A DNA stretch of 64,000 bases from Corylus avellana. Taxonomy: Eukaryota > Streptophyta > Magnoliopsida > Fagales > Betulaceae. The position numbers and the translations under genes are program-made. The notes under the pieces were generated by a model that was not told where the DNA came from, ran no database searches, and was given only the letters and a program-made list of their open reading frames with translations. Every line of letters starts with the position of its first letter. The stretch's first letter is position 1. Of the stretch, positions 44,715 through 55,756 are shown piece by piece. Where the stretch lies: NCBI RefSeq assembly GCF_901000735.1, contig NC_081543.1, positions 20,665,515-20,729,514 of the forward strand, written 5' to 3'.

Positions 44715-44929
44715 GAACAAGTGCAATCAATTGTCACACATAGGTCAGAGAGACAAGTGGACAATAAAGTGGTTCAAGAAGAAGAGAACCCTACTATGCC
44801 GCAAGGGCAAGAAAGTCACAACAATTTGGAGAGAGATGTTGAGCCTACCATAGTCACACCCAGTGTTGATGACCCCCCAGGAGTTTTGTCCCAAAAGCTC
44901 CTTAGCCAGAAAGATTGAAGGCCCCGAAA

Positions 44930-45475
44930 AAGAGTGCATAGTTTGCTGAAATTCTGGAGGTATTTAAACAAGTTCAGATAAACATCCCATTTTTGAATGC
45001 CATCCAGGAAGTGCCTTCATATGCCAAGTTTTTGAAGGACTTGATCACTGTCAAGAGAAGGACAAATGTACCAAAGAAGGTGTGTTTGACTGAGCAAGTC
45101 AGCCCTATCCTCTAGTTTAAGCTGCCCATCAAGTATAAGGATCCTGGGTGTCCAACCATTTCTTGCATGATAGGAGTTAGCCGTATTGAAATGGCATTAC
45201 TGGATCTTGGAGCAAGTGTGAATCTCCTGCCCTATTCAGTCTACCTACAATTGGGGTTGGGAGAATTGAAGCCCACATCTATGACACTCCAGTTGACTGA
45301 TAGGTTTGTGAAGGTCCCAAAGGGAATCATTGAGGATGTGTTGATTAAGGTAGATAAATTTTACTTCCCTGTGGACTTCATAGTGATAGACACGGAACCA
45401 GTTCAGAATGTTGGGAGCCAAATTTGGGTGATTTTAGGGTGACCTTTCTTAGCTAATCAACTGCAAGACTAGGGT
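44930..45475 (+). pseudogene. Athila-type aspartic protease remnant (element e)
   Basis: Upstream YAKFLKDLITVKRRTNVPKK and LTEQVS precede the protease, as in relatives. The active-site block is LLDLGASVNLLPYSVY, where the DLGAS motif stands for the retropepsin DTGA. The following LGELKPTSMTLQLTDR and KVDKFYFPVDFIVID are typical flap and second-half sequence. A stop follows VILG near 45442, before the expected GRPFLATA. Normally it cleaves the polyprotein. Element f holds a parallel copy at 57830-58102 (minus). Confidence 0.85.
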
Positions 45476-45626
45476 AAACAAGATTTATTTTGGGAATATG
45501 ACAGTGGAGCTAAACATCTTTGACATTAATAAGCAGCCACTTGACTATGATGAGGTCCGAAATGTGTGCCTAATTGAAGAAATATCATATGAGACTACTA
45601 GTGAGTTAAGCATGGAGGACCCTATG

Positions 45627-46010
45627 GGAGATTGTTTCACTCAATTTGGAGGCGATCTGGACCTTGACAGTTTACTGGAGTAAGTTGGTGCTTTGTATGA
45701 GCCTAGCATTTAGGACCTTGAGGTGGAGTGTTTTGCTCAGTCTGGAGGTGATCTGAACCTTGACATGTTACTTGAGCAAGCTGGTATTTTCAGTGAGCCT
45801 AGTATTGAGGACCTTGAGGTGGAGTGTTTTGCTCAATATAGGGGTAATCTCGACCTTAACAAGTTATTTGAGCAAGCTGAGACTATGAGTGAGCCAAGTA
45901 TAGAGGACCTTGTGCTATAATGTTTTGCTCAATTTGGATATGATCTAGACTTTGACGAATTAGTTGAGCAAGCTAAAGCCGTTTTGGAACCCATTCTTGA
46001 GATGCAGTTG
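45627..46010 (+). repeat. Four in-frame 96-bp repeats between protease and RT
   Basis: Units start at 45627, 45723, 45819 and 45915. Each encodes 32 residues like ECFAQSGGDLNLDMLLEQA then EPSIEDLEV. Length is kept exactly although stops have entered copies one and four, so the repeats expanded while the frame was open. Confidence 0.95.
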
Positions 46011-46560
46011 GAGAATGGGGAAACCACTAAGATATCATTCCCCAACCCATATGCATTAGTAGCTGAGCTTCTCAAGTTGGATGTAAAGCCTTTACCTGAC
46101 ACCCTGATGTATAAAGTTTTGGGCCCTATCACGGACGTGCAAGAGGTTGCGAGAGCTAAAGTGATCAATTTTTTGGGAGCAGGCACTGTATATCTGATTT
46201 CTGTGAGCAAATTGATTAGACCCATTGATGTGTGGCCTAAGTGGCCAAGTGTGACCGTGGGGAAAAATAAGGACAACGAGTTGGTCCCAACTTGTATTCA
46301 GACAAGATGGCAGGGGTGCATTGATTACTGCAAGCTGGAGGCCACTATAAGGAAAGATCAGTTCCCTCCCCCGTTCATTGATCAGTTGGTGGAATGGTTA
46401 GCTGGACATCCCTACTACTGTTGCCTTGATGGTTATTCCAACTACAACCAAGTTCCTTTGGACCACGACAAGCAAGAGAACACCACTCGCACGTCTCCTT
46501 TTGGTGTGTTTGCCTACTGTCGCATGCTGTTTGGGTCATGCAACATACCTGCTATTGAGA
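45984..46560 (+). pseudogene. Reverse transcriptase N-terminal part, truncated (element e)
   Basis: The frame 45984-46649 contains a 5' pol spacer and, from 46310, GCIDYCKLEATIRKDQFPPP, FIDQLVEWLAG, CCLDGYSNYNQVPL and SPFGVFAYCRMLFGSCNIPA, which are RT fingers and palm motifs of Gypsy elements. The YxDD catalytic motif should follow about 60 residues later, but the sequence jumps at about 46553 to ESLAEHGKLSACGRQ, which in element d is the far end of pol (after integrase). About 3 kb of pol is therefore deleted and the frame is kept across the junction. Confidence 0.85.
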
Positions 46561-46649
46561 GTCTGGCTGAACATGGTAAACTTAGTGCTTGTGGGAGGCA
46601 ATCCTTTGTTGCTTTTAGTTTTTTGTTGTCATTTGATTTTGTTTGTTAG

Positions 46650-47872
46650 TCTTGTTTTTGTCGTGTTGTGTTTTTCAGGACAGATGCCTTGAATTCAAGT
46701 TTGGGGGACGTTCTCCAACGTATGGCCAAAGTCTTCTTCCCACTCGGTATTGTATTTCTGGCTACATTGGGGAAAATGTGTCAATTAAGTTTGGGGGTGG
46801 GAAAGACATGACTATCCATTTCATTTAATGTGGTTTGTGTTTATTGCTATGTTGGCGATTGAGTATGAATTACACCGTAACTGTGGCTTGCATGTCATTG
46901 GCTTGTTTAACATCTTGAACACACCATGTCATTAGAAATCTGAGTCTTTTGACTCATTTTTGGTTTAGAGAGATGTCACATGTTTTAGTTGATTATCACA
47001 TGCACATTAACATAGAATCTGTGAGGTATGAGATTTGAATTGGATAGTGTGTATTTTTTGATTTGTATGATGAATTGTTGATGAAATCTTGGCTTAAAAA
47101 TAGATAAAAAAAAAAATCAGTTTGATGTTTCTCATTGAGTAACCAGACCTCTTGCCTTATTAAGCATTGAGTGTTCGCGTAAAAAGATGTGTAATTCAAT
47201 ATGGTTGATTGTATGGCTGGTTTGGCTTCGTAGCCTTTTTGACTTGAGTCATTAAGCCCTTAGGGATGTTTTTAATCTAGTGCCCTAAAACCATCTGGTT
47301 TGGGAGTCACTGGCCCAACATTCGTTATATAGGTCAATTAGAAAGCTTAAGGGAGCCGAACATTGCACAGCCTACACACAAAAAAAAAAAAAATGCATAT
47401 CTTAACTTAAGTCTTTGTTGTTTTCATTTGAGAAAATTCCTATGAATTTTAAAGTACACACTACTTTGAGAAAAATTGAAGCCTCATGATTGTATATTAG
47501 TCTCACTCTGCACTTGTTTGAGCGTGTGTTGTCTCAAATTTCCATCTATGAGTGAATTGATTTTGGATGTCCTGATGATGTGATTGTGGTGTTCATTTTG
47601 TTAAGCATGCTCATGATGTAAGAACCATGTGTTTGTGTGGAAGTTCATGTTTGTCAATAACATAGTGCTAAAAAAATGTTTGTGGGTATCATTGTTGTTA
47701 AACCCTCACAAGACTTCACTCGTCCTCTAAAGATACCTAGGGGTTTAAAAAGCTTGTTGCATATGCTAAATGCAATCGTCTCTCCCACGACAGCGGACTT
47801 ATGTTTCATGCTTTGATTTTATTTTCATTTGCTTTTGTTAAGGGACTAGCAAAATGTAAGTTTGGAGATATT
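46650..47872 (+). other. 3' non-coding region and PPT of element e
   Basis: Non-coding, shared with elements a, b, d and f. AAGTTTGGGGG occurs at 46697-46707 and 46787-46797, and a weaker AAGTTTGGAGA at 47859-47869 beside the 3' LTR. The stretch 47230-47370 (CTGGTTTGGGAGTCACTGG) is the best conserved part across copies. Confidence 0.8.
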
Positions 47873-49067
47873 TGATGAGTGCCAAATATGCATATTTGGG
47901 CCCCTTAATTTGCATTTGCTAAGCCTTTAACTTTACTATTTTATGATTTTTTGTTAGTTTTGGTGTTTTAGTGTTTTCCAGGTCTTTGAGAGAAAATTGC
48001 GGTCTCAATGTGAAAATTGCAAAGAAGCGGGAAAAATGGAATTTTGGAGGTTGGGATCGAGTGCATGGCACCCACGCTCGAGCGCACACCCGCGTAAGCC
48101 TGAGCAAGTAGCGCCCAAGTGCTGCACCGCAGAAGACATGGAGCACACCCGAGTACGCTCAAGCGCACCTAGTGTGGGATCGAGTGCACTCAGGCTGACC
48201 TCGTAGCACCGAAACCCTAGTTTTTTTAGTTTAAATACTATATTTTTCTTGGTAAATGCACCAAGGGGGCGCCGTTCATTGTAAATTTCCTATTTTTTGA
48301 CAGTTTTGAGCTCTGAACTCGATTCCCTTTGTAAGTTTTCTACTTTTCATGAATTCAATCCTTTTTTATGATGTTGTTTGAAGTCATGAGAGGCTAAAAT
48401 CTTCAACTAAGGTTGAAGATGAAGCCTCACCATTGATTAGCTTTATATTTCTCATGTATGTTCGTATAATTCTGACATTTATATACATGATGTTCTATTT
48501 CAATTCTATTATTAGAATTGAAATAGAATGTTGGATATTGATTGCTTTTAATTGAATGCTTAATTCTTTGTTTGATTAAACGTTGGATAGTCGATGTGTT
48601 TCATCAAACAGATACATCAAATCTTTTGATTGGAATTGGATATCCATTGTTTTTCGTAATTCAAACGGATACATTGGATGTTTTGGTCTCAATTGGATAT
48701 TCGTTGTGATTTGTAATTAGGATGAATTCATTGAATGTTTCACTAGATTAATTTTATAAAAACAATAGAACTTGCATAGGGTTTAATTGCTTGTCAGATG
48801 TATAAACAAAAACATGAGAATGTATGTTTTAATTTGGCGAGGTGAAATCTGAAACCTTAGTGCTTTTTATCATTTGATTTACTCTATTTTATTTAATTCA
48901 TAATTTTGCAAGAAAATTCGCATCAAATTTGGAACTAAGTTAAAATAGAATTGATTTAGATAGAAATTAGGTTCCATGACATAATTCTCTGTGGATTCGA
49001 CCTCGTACTTGCATAAACTATATTGCAAATAACTCGTGCACTTGCGAATACTTTAAAACTCACAACA
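47873..49067 (+). repeat. 3' LTR of element e
   Basis: 1195 bp, TGATGAGTGCC...CTCACAACA. GCTCGAGC cluster at 48055-48195; core motif at about 48398-48430. Confidence 0.95.
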
Positions 49068-49175
49068 ACAACCCTAGTTATGGCCTACCTAATCCACTTG
49101 TTCATATGTCAATTAAAATTGTTGTATAACCATTATCCCCATAATCATAGAAAATAAGAATGATTTGAGTTCAAT
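49068..49175 (-). repeat. Element f 3' LTR, middle segment
   Basis: A 108-bp island between elements e and b. Its first five bases are the TSD of e and its last five (TCAAT) the TSD of b. Removing both insertions joins it to 41466 and 55023. Confidence 0.75.
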
Positions 49176-50504
49176 TGTTGAGCAAATTTTAATACTCACA
49201 AGTGCATAAATCGATTGTAGTTTAATGGATTGGAAGTGCGAGGTTGAACCCACAGAGAATTGTATTTTTGAAAAAGCAATTTAAATCTAAATTAATTAAA
49301 ATAAACTAAGAGATAAAATAATAAGGTTTGGGAATTCATACTCACCGAATTATAACAACATACTTCCATGTTTATTAATATTAATCCGAAGTTCTCACAA
49401 TTAAAATCTTAGATATGTTTTACAATGCTTCAAACAATTAATCAAAATCATCTCATGTATCCATTCATTGTACAAATCACAAAAGGAATCCAATATCAAT
49501 TAAATCATCAAATGTATCTGTAAATCACAAAAGATATCCAATCTTAATTGAAACACCTAATGTATCCACAAAACAAATCACAAGGGATATCTAATTATTT
49601 AGGCAAATAAAATCACGCAATCAATTATGTGAAATTATCTTAAATCATTAAGTGTATCCTTGAATCATAAAAGATATCTAAGAATCACTCCACATATGGA
49701 AAAGAAGTAAAACAATTAAAATATTAAACCCAATAAAATCAGATAAATCAAGACTTACATGAAAGTATTGATGTTCTTCATCGGTGAGGTTTCATCCCCA
49801 ACCTTAGTTGGGAATTTAGCTCCACAAAAAAATAAAACCTAAACCTAAAGAAAACCTAAACTAAAAAGACAAAAACTATAGAATTTTGCTCTCTGGAATT
49901 CTATATCTTTTCTTGAATGCAAAGAAGTCTATTTATAGGCTTAGGAAAGTCCTAGAATCCCTATTAAACCTAGATAATTCGAAGGTCTGTCTCCTAGTCA
50001 AAATAGAAGTCTAAAATCGAAATAGGATTCGTCCAAATTTGTGACCTTTTATTACGGGGAAATTTTGGCATAGTAGCCTTCCGAATTAGGAAACTCCTAT
50101 TTCACAATGAATTGTAGTATTTTGAGTTAGCTTTTCAATGCTACTTGAATCACTTAAATCCAATATTTGAGCGAAAAGTTATGGTCAAAATACTGAGATG
50201 TGTGCAGAATTTGAATTTGAATTCAATCCGAAATTTTATCCAATCTGAACTTTAATCCAATCTGATCTTTAATCCAATTTAATGTTTTCTTAGATTTGGT
50301 TAAACTTAACCACATCATCTAGGTCTTCTCAAATTATGCTTTCTTCCAAACTTTGCATTTTTTTCTTTAAAGCTGTAGTTTTCCTTCAATGACCTACAAA
50401 TATTAAAAACATAAAACTAACACAAAACATTAGATAACGACACAACTAAAGGATTAACTGATGTAAATAAAGGGGTCCAAATATACAATATTTGGCACAC
50501 ATCA
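49176..50504 (-). repeat. 3' LTR of element b
   Basis: 1329 bp from TGTTGAGC to GGCACACATCA, with core motif at about 49783-49810. Confidence 0.95.
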
Positions 50505-51289
50505 AACACCCCAAACTTAACTTTTGCTAGTCCCTTTGCAAAACAAAATGAAAAATAAAATGAAAACAAAACAAAACAAAACATAAATCCTCTTTCGTGG
50601 GAGAGACGATTGCATTTAGCATATGCAACAAGCCTTTTAAACCCCTAGGCATCCCTAGTGGATGAGTGAAGTCTCGTGAGGGCTTAACAGGAATGATACC
50701 CACAAACATTGTAGCACTATGTTGTTAACAAGAAAGAAGTTCCACATGAACCATGGTTCTTATTCATGAGCAAACTTAGAAAGACAAACACCATCATCAC
50801 GGTCAAAAGGAAATCCAGAATCAAATCACTCATAAATAGACAATTTAGACCTCATATGTTCTGAAATGTGTAAAGTGTAATTAGCATACAATCATGAAGC
50901 TTTCAGCTGAAACACAAGACAAGTTCCATAAAATTTGTAAGCATCCCTACCAAATGAAACAACCAAGGCTTGATATGCATTTTTTTTAATTTTCTTTTTA
51001 CAAGCTCTGCAATGTCTAACTCCCTTAAGCTTTCTTATTGACCCATGTAACAAGTGTTAGGCCAATGACTCCTAAGCTAGGTGGCTTTAGGGCACTAGAT
51101 GTAAAACATCTCTAAGGACTTAGTAACTTAAGTCAAAAAGGCTACGAAGCTAGACTAGCCATATCTTAATCAATACTGAATTTCACACCTTTTGACACGA
51201 ATACTCAATGCTTAATGAGGCAAGAGGTTCGGTTACTCAGCAGAAAACTCAACATGATCTTTCTTTTCTTTTTCCTTCGCTTTTTATTT

Positions 51290-51330
<41 letters not shown>

Positions 51331-51829
51331 TGCAAGCCAATGGTTATTCATCAATAGGTCATCCAACAAATCTCAAAGAGAACAAGCTTAAGCTCAAACA
51401 TCATACCGCACAGAAAACATGCTAATGTGCTCAGAAAAATTTATCTCAAAACAAGTGAAATCTCTTTTACACAAAAATAAGTCAAATGACTTAGACATCA
51501 AATGACATAACAATGTGTTCAACCCTTTAAACAAGCTAATGAAATGCAAATCATAGTCACAGTTTAACTCAACTTGACAACAACATAGCACAAAATTTTT
51601 TTTTAACACAAAATGACAAATAAAAATAAACAAATAAGAACAAAAATAAACAGACAAAGTGTTTTTCCATACCCCTAAACTTGAATTACACATTGCCCTC
51701 AATGTGTAGTATAGAAATACATTACCAGAAGTAAGGAAATCTGAGTGTGAACAAGGCCAGGGTAGTCCACAAACTTAAACACCAAAATACCTGTCAACAA
51801 AAACTAACAACAATATATATATATATTTT
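50505..51829 (-). other. 3' non-coding region of element b
   Basis: Close match to 2910-4285. It has a TA microsatellite at about 51296-51328 that is absent in element a, and polypurine-like words near 50511, 51670 and 51770 (one degraded). No gene is seen. Confidence 0.75.
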
Positions 51830-52705
51830 TTAAATTTTTATAGAAACAAACATCAAAAGATTAATTGCTGTTAGAAACAAAAACAAATAAAAAGAAATGC
51901 AATATAATGAAAAAGGAAAGAAAGAATTTGTGGAGTGAAGTGCAGAAAATAAACTGGAGGAGAAAACTTTACAGCGCTTCCCCCTATCATGCGGATGTCC
52001 AACCAATCCCTTCCACCCCTTCTTCTTCAATACTTCATACGCCTCTGGAAGGATATTTCGCCATCTTATGTAGAATTGCTTGCTTCGAAGGATCTTTTTA
52101 GGAAAGTGGTTCCTAGATTTGTGTGCTTGTGTGCACAAGTCCTTGAGTATCTTGACATTAGATGGCTCTTTGAGACATTCAGGCGATGAAGCTTTGGGCT
52201 CTTGATATGTCTCAAGAGGGACAGTGATGCAGGCAGGAGCTTCAGTATTCACTTCCATGTGACTGGGTAGATCAGGATCTGTTGGTGGCTCACAATTCTC
52301 ATGGTGCTCAACTTGCCCATCTTTCTCTTCCTCCTCTTTGTTATCCACAATTTCCTCACTTTCAAGTGTGATGATGACTTGGGCATGCTCATGATAAGAA
52401 TTTTCGGCATCATCCTCAACAATCATGTAGTGCCTTTCAGCCATTAGCTGACTTTGAAGCTCTTCTTCCTCATTGTTATCCTCTATGCTCTCATTGTCCC
52501 AATATTGAGTCATTGGCTCAAGTTGATGTTTAGATGGATGTTCATTCTCAATCTGGCCAATCCATTCTTCCATCCCTGCGGTAGCATGAGTATTGGCATC
52601 TTCGAGCTCTTGATTGAATTGACGCAGTTCTTCTTTGAGCTCTTGATTGAATTGACACAGTTCATCTTTGAGCTCTTGATTGAATTGACACAGTTCATCT
52701 TTCAT
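51830..52705 (-). CDS. Non-autonomous element ORF: coiled coil plus chimeric gag-pro tail
   Basis: A 291-codon frame, the longest open frame of elements a, b and f. Residues 1-36 are three copies of a 11-residue unit (DELCQFNQEL), a likely coiled coil. Residues 37-150 are acidic. Then come NVKILKDLCTQAHKSRN and a lysine-rich KKKGWKGLVGHPHDRGK; the last 50 residues are hydrophobic and derive from the 3' region. No catalytic motif is present. It lies downstream of the broken gag remnant, and its Met at 52705 may be internal to a once longer gag-derived frame. Element a holds the same tail with an interrupted coiled-coil part. Function unknown; preservation could be selection or recent decay. 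Confidence 0.5.
   Translation of the reverse strand: MKDELCQFNQELKDELCQFNQELKEELRQFNQELEDANTHATAGMEEWIGQIENEHPSKHQLEPMTQYWDNESIEDNNEEEELQSQLMAERHYMIVEDDAENSYHEHAQVIITLESEEIVDNKEEEEKDGQVEHHENCEPPTDPDLPSHMEVNTEAPACITVPLETYQEPKASSPECLKEPSNVKILKDLCTQAHKSRNHFPKKILRSKQFYIRWRNILPEAYEVLKKKGWKGLVGHPHDRGKRCKVFSSSLFSALHSTNSFFPFSLYCISFYLFLFLTAINLLMFVSIKI
52600..52705 (-). repeat. Three 33-bp in-frame repeats
   Basis: Units share TTGAGCTCTTGATTGAATTG on the plus strand and repeat every 33 bp, so the frame is kept. Element a lacks the array at the matching place. Confidence 0.9.
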
Positions 52706-53160
52706 CTGGGAGTTGGACTGGTCGACTTTTTTCTATTAATGTTTTCATCATGTCTTCCAGTGATGACTGTGGTGCAGGCTCTGGTACTTGAGTGGTAGAC
52801 TGATAAACAAGAGGTTGAGCTTGATGAACGAGCTGTGGATATTCTAAATGGTGCAATTCATCAAATTGGTGAGCATAATTTCCTGTAGCTTGAGCTGACC
52901 ATGAGAAATTAGATTGGTTGCTCTAGTCTGAGTTGTAATAATTGGAATTTGAATCAAACCCTGGACTGGAGAAACTGGTGTTCATTTGCTCATATGAAAA
53001 ATTAGAAGCTTGTCCCCATGATAGACAATCACTATAATGATGATAAGGATTAGAGCAGTATGAACAAGGCTTATGTGGGAAAAAATTTTGAGGTTAGTTG
53101 GTAGGAGCTAGTGTCCTATAACTAGAAGAGGCATTAAAATTATTAAAATGAAAATTCATG
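52706..53160 (-). pseudogene. Truncated gag-like frame with zinc knuckle (element b)
   Basis: Equivalent of 5147-5581. The start FHFNNFN, the Met at 53159, and the knuckle CSYCSNPYHHYSDC are recognisable; the second half of the knuckle is one residue longer than the C-x2-C-x4-H-x4-C form after alignment and a stop lies in the preceding PTN segment. A further stop replaces Trp near NSD. The product is unlikely to be made. Confidence 0.65.
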
Positions 53161-53616
53161 CTTCCCCCTCACTTTTTAGCATGCAAATATCCCACATAAA
53201 ACATTAACCATCTTTTTAAATTTTTTTTTTTAATAAAATAAACTAGAACAAAAAAACTAACACAAATAATTAAAAAAAAAAAAAAAAAAAATTAAAAACT
53301 CACAAAAGGATCAAAAATAAATTTTTGGCAAAACTCTATGGAACTGCTGCAGTTGCTGCCTATGCTGTGAGTGCGCTCGATCGTGCTAATGTGCGGAAGG
53401 TGATGCGGCAGAACTGTAAAAAAAGCCAAACAAAACAAAAAACAACAAGAAAAATCTTTTTTATTTTAATTTTTTATTTTTTATTAGTAACACGAATAAA
53501 GCAAAACAAATTGCAGAAAAATAAAATCCTAATTATAACTAGTAGAAGAATAAAACTAATTTAGAAATAAATTGGTTTGAAAAATTGAACAATTCCCTGG
53601 CAATGGCACCAAAACT
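53161..53616 (-). promoter_or_regulatory. Leader and primer-binding site of element b
   Basis: PBS at 53594-53611 reads TGGTGCCATTGCCAGGGA on the minus strand, three mismatches from the tRNA-Asp complement. The leader contains poly-A/T runs and a CGCTCGATCG word near 53376. Confidence 0.85.
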
Positions 53617-55017
53617 TGTTGCACAGATTTTAATACTCGCAAGTGCACGAATTGATTGTAGTTTAATGGATTGCAAGTGAGAGGTCGAACCCACAGATAA
53701 TTGTATTTTTGAAAGTACAATTTAAATTTAAACTAATTAAATCCTAACCTAGTTCGAAAAGAGTTTTGAATTTTGGTTTTAAAAATTAAAAGACAAACAT
53801 AAACTAATTAAAATAAACTAAGAGATAAAATAATAAGGTTTGAGAATTCACACTCACCGAATCATAACAACATACTTCCATGTTTATCAATATTAATCTG
53901 AAGTTCTCACAATTAAAATCTTAGATATGTTTTACTATGCCTCAAATAATTAATCAAAACCATCCCATGTATCTATTCATTGTACAAATCACAAAATGAA
54001 TCCAATATCAATTAAATCATCAAATGTATCCGTAAATCACAAAAGATATCCAATCTTAATTGAAACACCAAATGTATCCGCAAAACAAATCACAATGGAT
54101 ATCCAATTATTTAGGCAAATAAAATCAAGCAATCAATTATGTGAAATTATCTTAAATCATCAAGTGTATCCTTGAATCACAGAAGATATCTAAGAATCAC
54201 TCCACACATTTAAAAGAAGTAAAACAATTGAAATATTAAACCCAATAAAATCAGATAAATAAAGACTTACATCAAAGTATTGATGTTCTTCATCGATGAG
54301 GCTTCATCCCCAACTTTAGTTGGGAATTTAGCTCCACACAAAAATAAAACCTAAACCTAAAGAAAACCTAAACTAAAAAGAGAAAAAGTGTAGAATTTTG
54401 CTCTCTGAAATTCTATATCTTATCTTGAATGCAAAGAAGTCTATTTATAGGCTTAGGGAAGTCCTAGAATCCCTATTAAACCTAGATAATTTGGAGGTCT
54501 GTCTCCCATTCAAAATAGAAGTCTGAAATCGGAATAGGATTCATCCAGATTTGTGACCTTTTGTTGCAGGGAAATTTTGGCATAGTAACTTTCCGAATTA
54601 GGAAAATCCTATTTCACAACGAATTGTAGTGTTTTGAGTTAGATTTTCAATGCTGCTTGAATCACTTCAATCCAATATTTGAACGAAAAGTTATGGTCAA
54701 AATACTAAGATGTGTGCAGAATCTGAATTTGAATCCAATCCGAATTTTTTTCCAATCTGAACTTTAATCCAATCTGATCTTGAATCCAATTTAACCTTTT
54801 CTTTGATTTGGTTAAACTTAACCATATCATCTAGGTCTTCTCAAATCATGCTTTCTTCCAAACTTTGCATTTTTTCCTTTAAAGCTGTAGTTTTTCTTCA
54901 ATGACATACAAAATACTAAAAACACAAAACTAACACAAAACATTAAATAACGACACAACTAAAGGATTAACTGATGTAAATAAAGGGGTCCAGTTATGCA
55001 ATATTTGGCACATATCA
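53617..55017 (-). repeat. 5' LTR of element b
   Basis: 1401 bp from TGTTGCAC to GGCACATATCA; core motif at about 54292-54320; TATA-like CTATTTATAGG near 54440-54452. Confidence 0.95.
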
Positions 55018-55756
55018 TCAATCAAAGTAAAAGACTTTCTAAGATAAGATAAGAATTTCACCAATATTGATTTTGGAATTTAAGAACAATTACATTTAAA
55101 CATTAAGGGCAATATAAAATTGTAACAATTCTCTTAGTTATACAACCAACATGCATAAGCTAAAAAATTATAAATTAAGATACAATCAAACCATTGTGTT
55201 TAGGTAGGGTTACATCAATACCCCACTAGGGGTTTAGGTGCTCATGACTCCGTTAAGCCTCCAAGAAGTATTTGCTAAATTTTTGTTGTAGGTAGTGGTG
55301 GTTTTCTTCTATGTTAAGAGGATTATTTATAAGGATTAGGAAAATCCTAAAAGCCCTAGAAACCCTAGGAAAATCGTAGGTCAGTTTCCTAGTCCAAGTG
55401 GGAAACTGAAAACCTACTTAAAGCTGAAAAAGGACTATTGTCGTGTGCTGTACGTCTGAGTACGCTGGAGCCCAAGGGAAGTGTGCTCGAGCGCATGTGT
55501 GCTCGAGCCTAGGTAGTGATGAGCTCGAGCTCAGTGCGCTCGAGCCTAGCTGGTGGTGCACTCGAGCGCATCTGTGCTCGAGCCCTTGGCTGGTGTGCTC
55601 GATCCTATGGCCGCTAGTATGCCTCCAAAGTGTCCTTTAAGTCCAATTTTCACTGGAATTCTTCCATCTGTTAAATAAAACCCTGAAACACAAAAACAAA
55701 ACAAAATCCAATAAATAAAAATGCTAAAGAATTAACATATGCGAGTTAAGGGGCTT
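55018..55756 (-). repeat. Element f 3' LTR, last segment
   Basis: After the TSD copy of element b, the LTR of f continues. A dense GCTCGAGC cluster lies at 55455-55612. The expected LTR start (about 25-30 bp including GCCAAATATTG) is deleted: AAGGGGC is followed directly by TTACCA and the internal CACCCCCAAACTTTC. Confidence 0.7.

Larger units (their letters stand above)
41467..49067 (+). mobile_element. Athila-type retrotransposon with deleted pol (element e)
   Basis: A complete 7.6-kb insertion with a perfect duplication ACAAC (41462-41466 and 49068-49072). Order: 5' LTR, tRNA-Asp-type PBS, leader, broken gag, protease remnant, a 32-residue repeat region, N-terminal half of RT, then the tail of pol, a 1.2-kb 3' non-coding part, PPT and 3' LTR. 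RT C-terminus, RNase H and integrase are missing. It lies within the 3' LTR of element f. Confidence 0.95.
49176..55017 (-). mobile_element. Non-autonomous Athila-type LTR retrotransposon (element b)
   Basis: A complete 5.8-kb insertion with a perfect duplication TCAAT (49171-49175 and 55018-55022). LTRs are 49176-50504 and 53617-55017. The 3.1-kb interior matches element a throughout: truncated gag with knuckle, chimeric frame, 3' non-coding region. It has no protease active site, RT or integrase. Confidence 0.95.
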
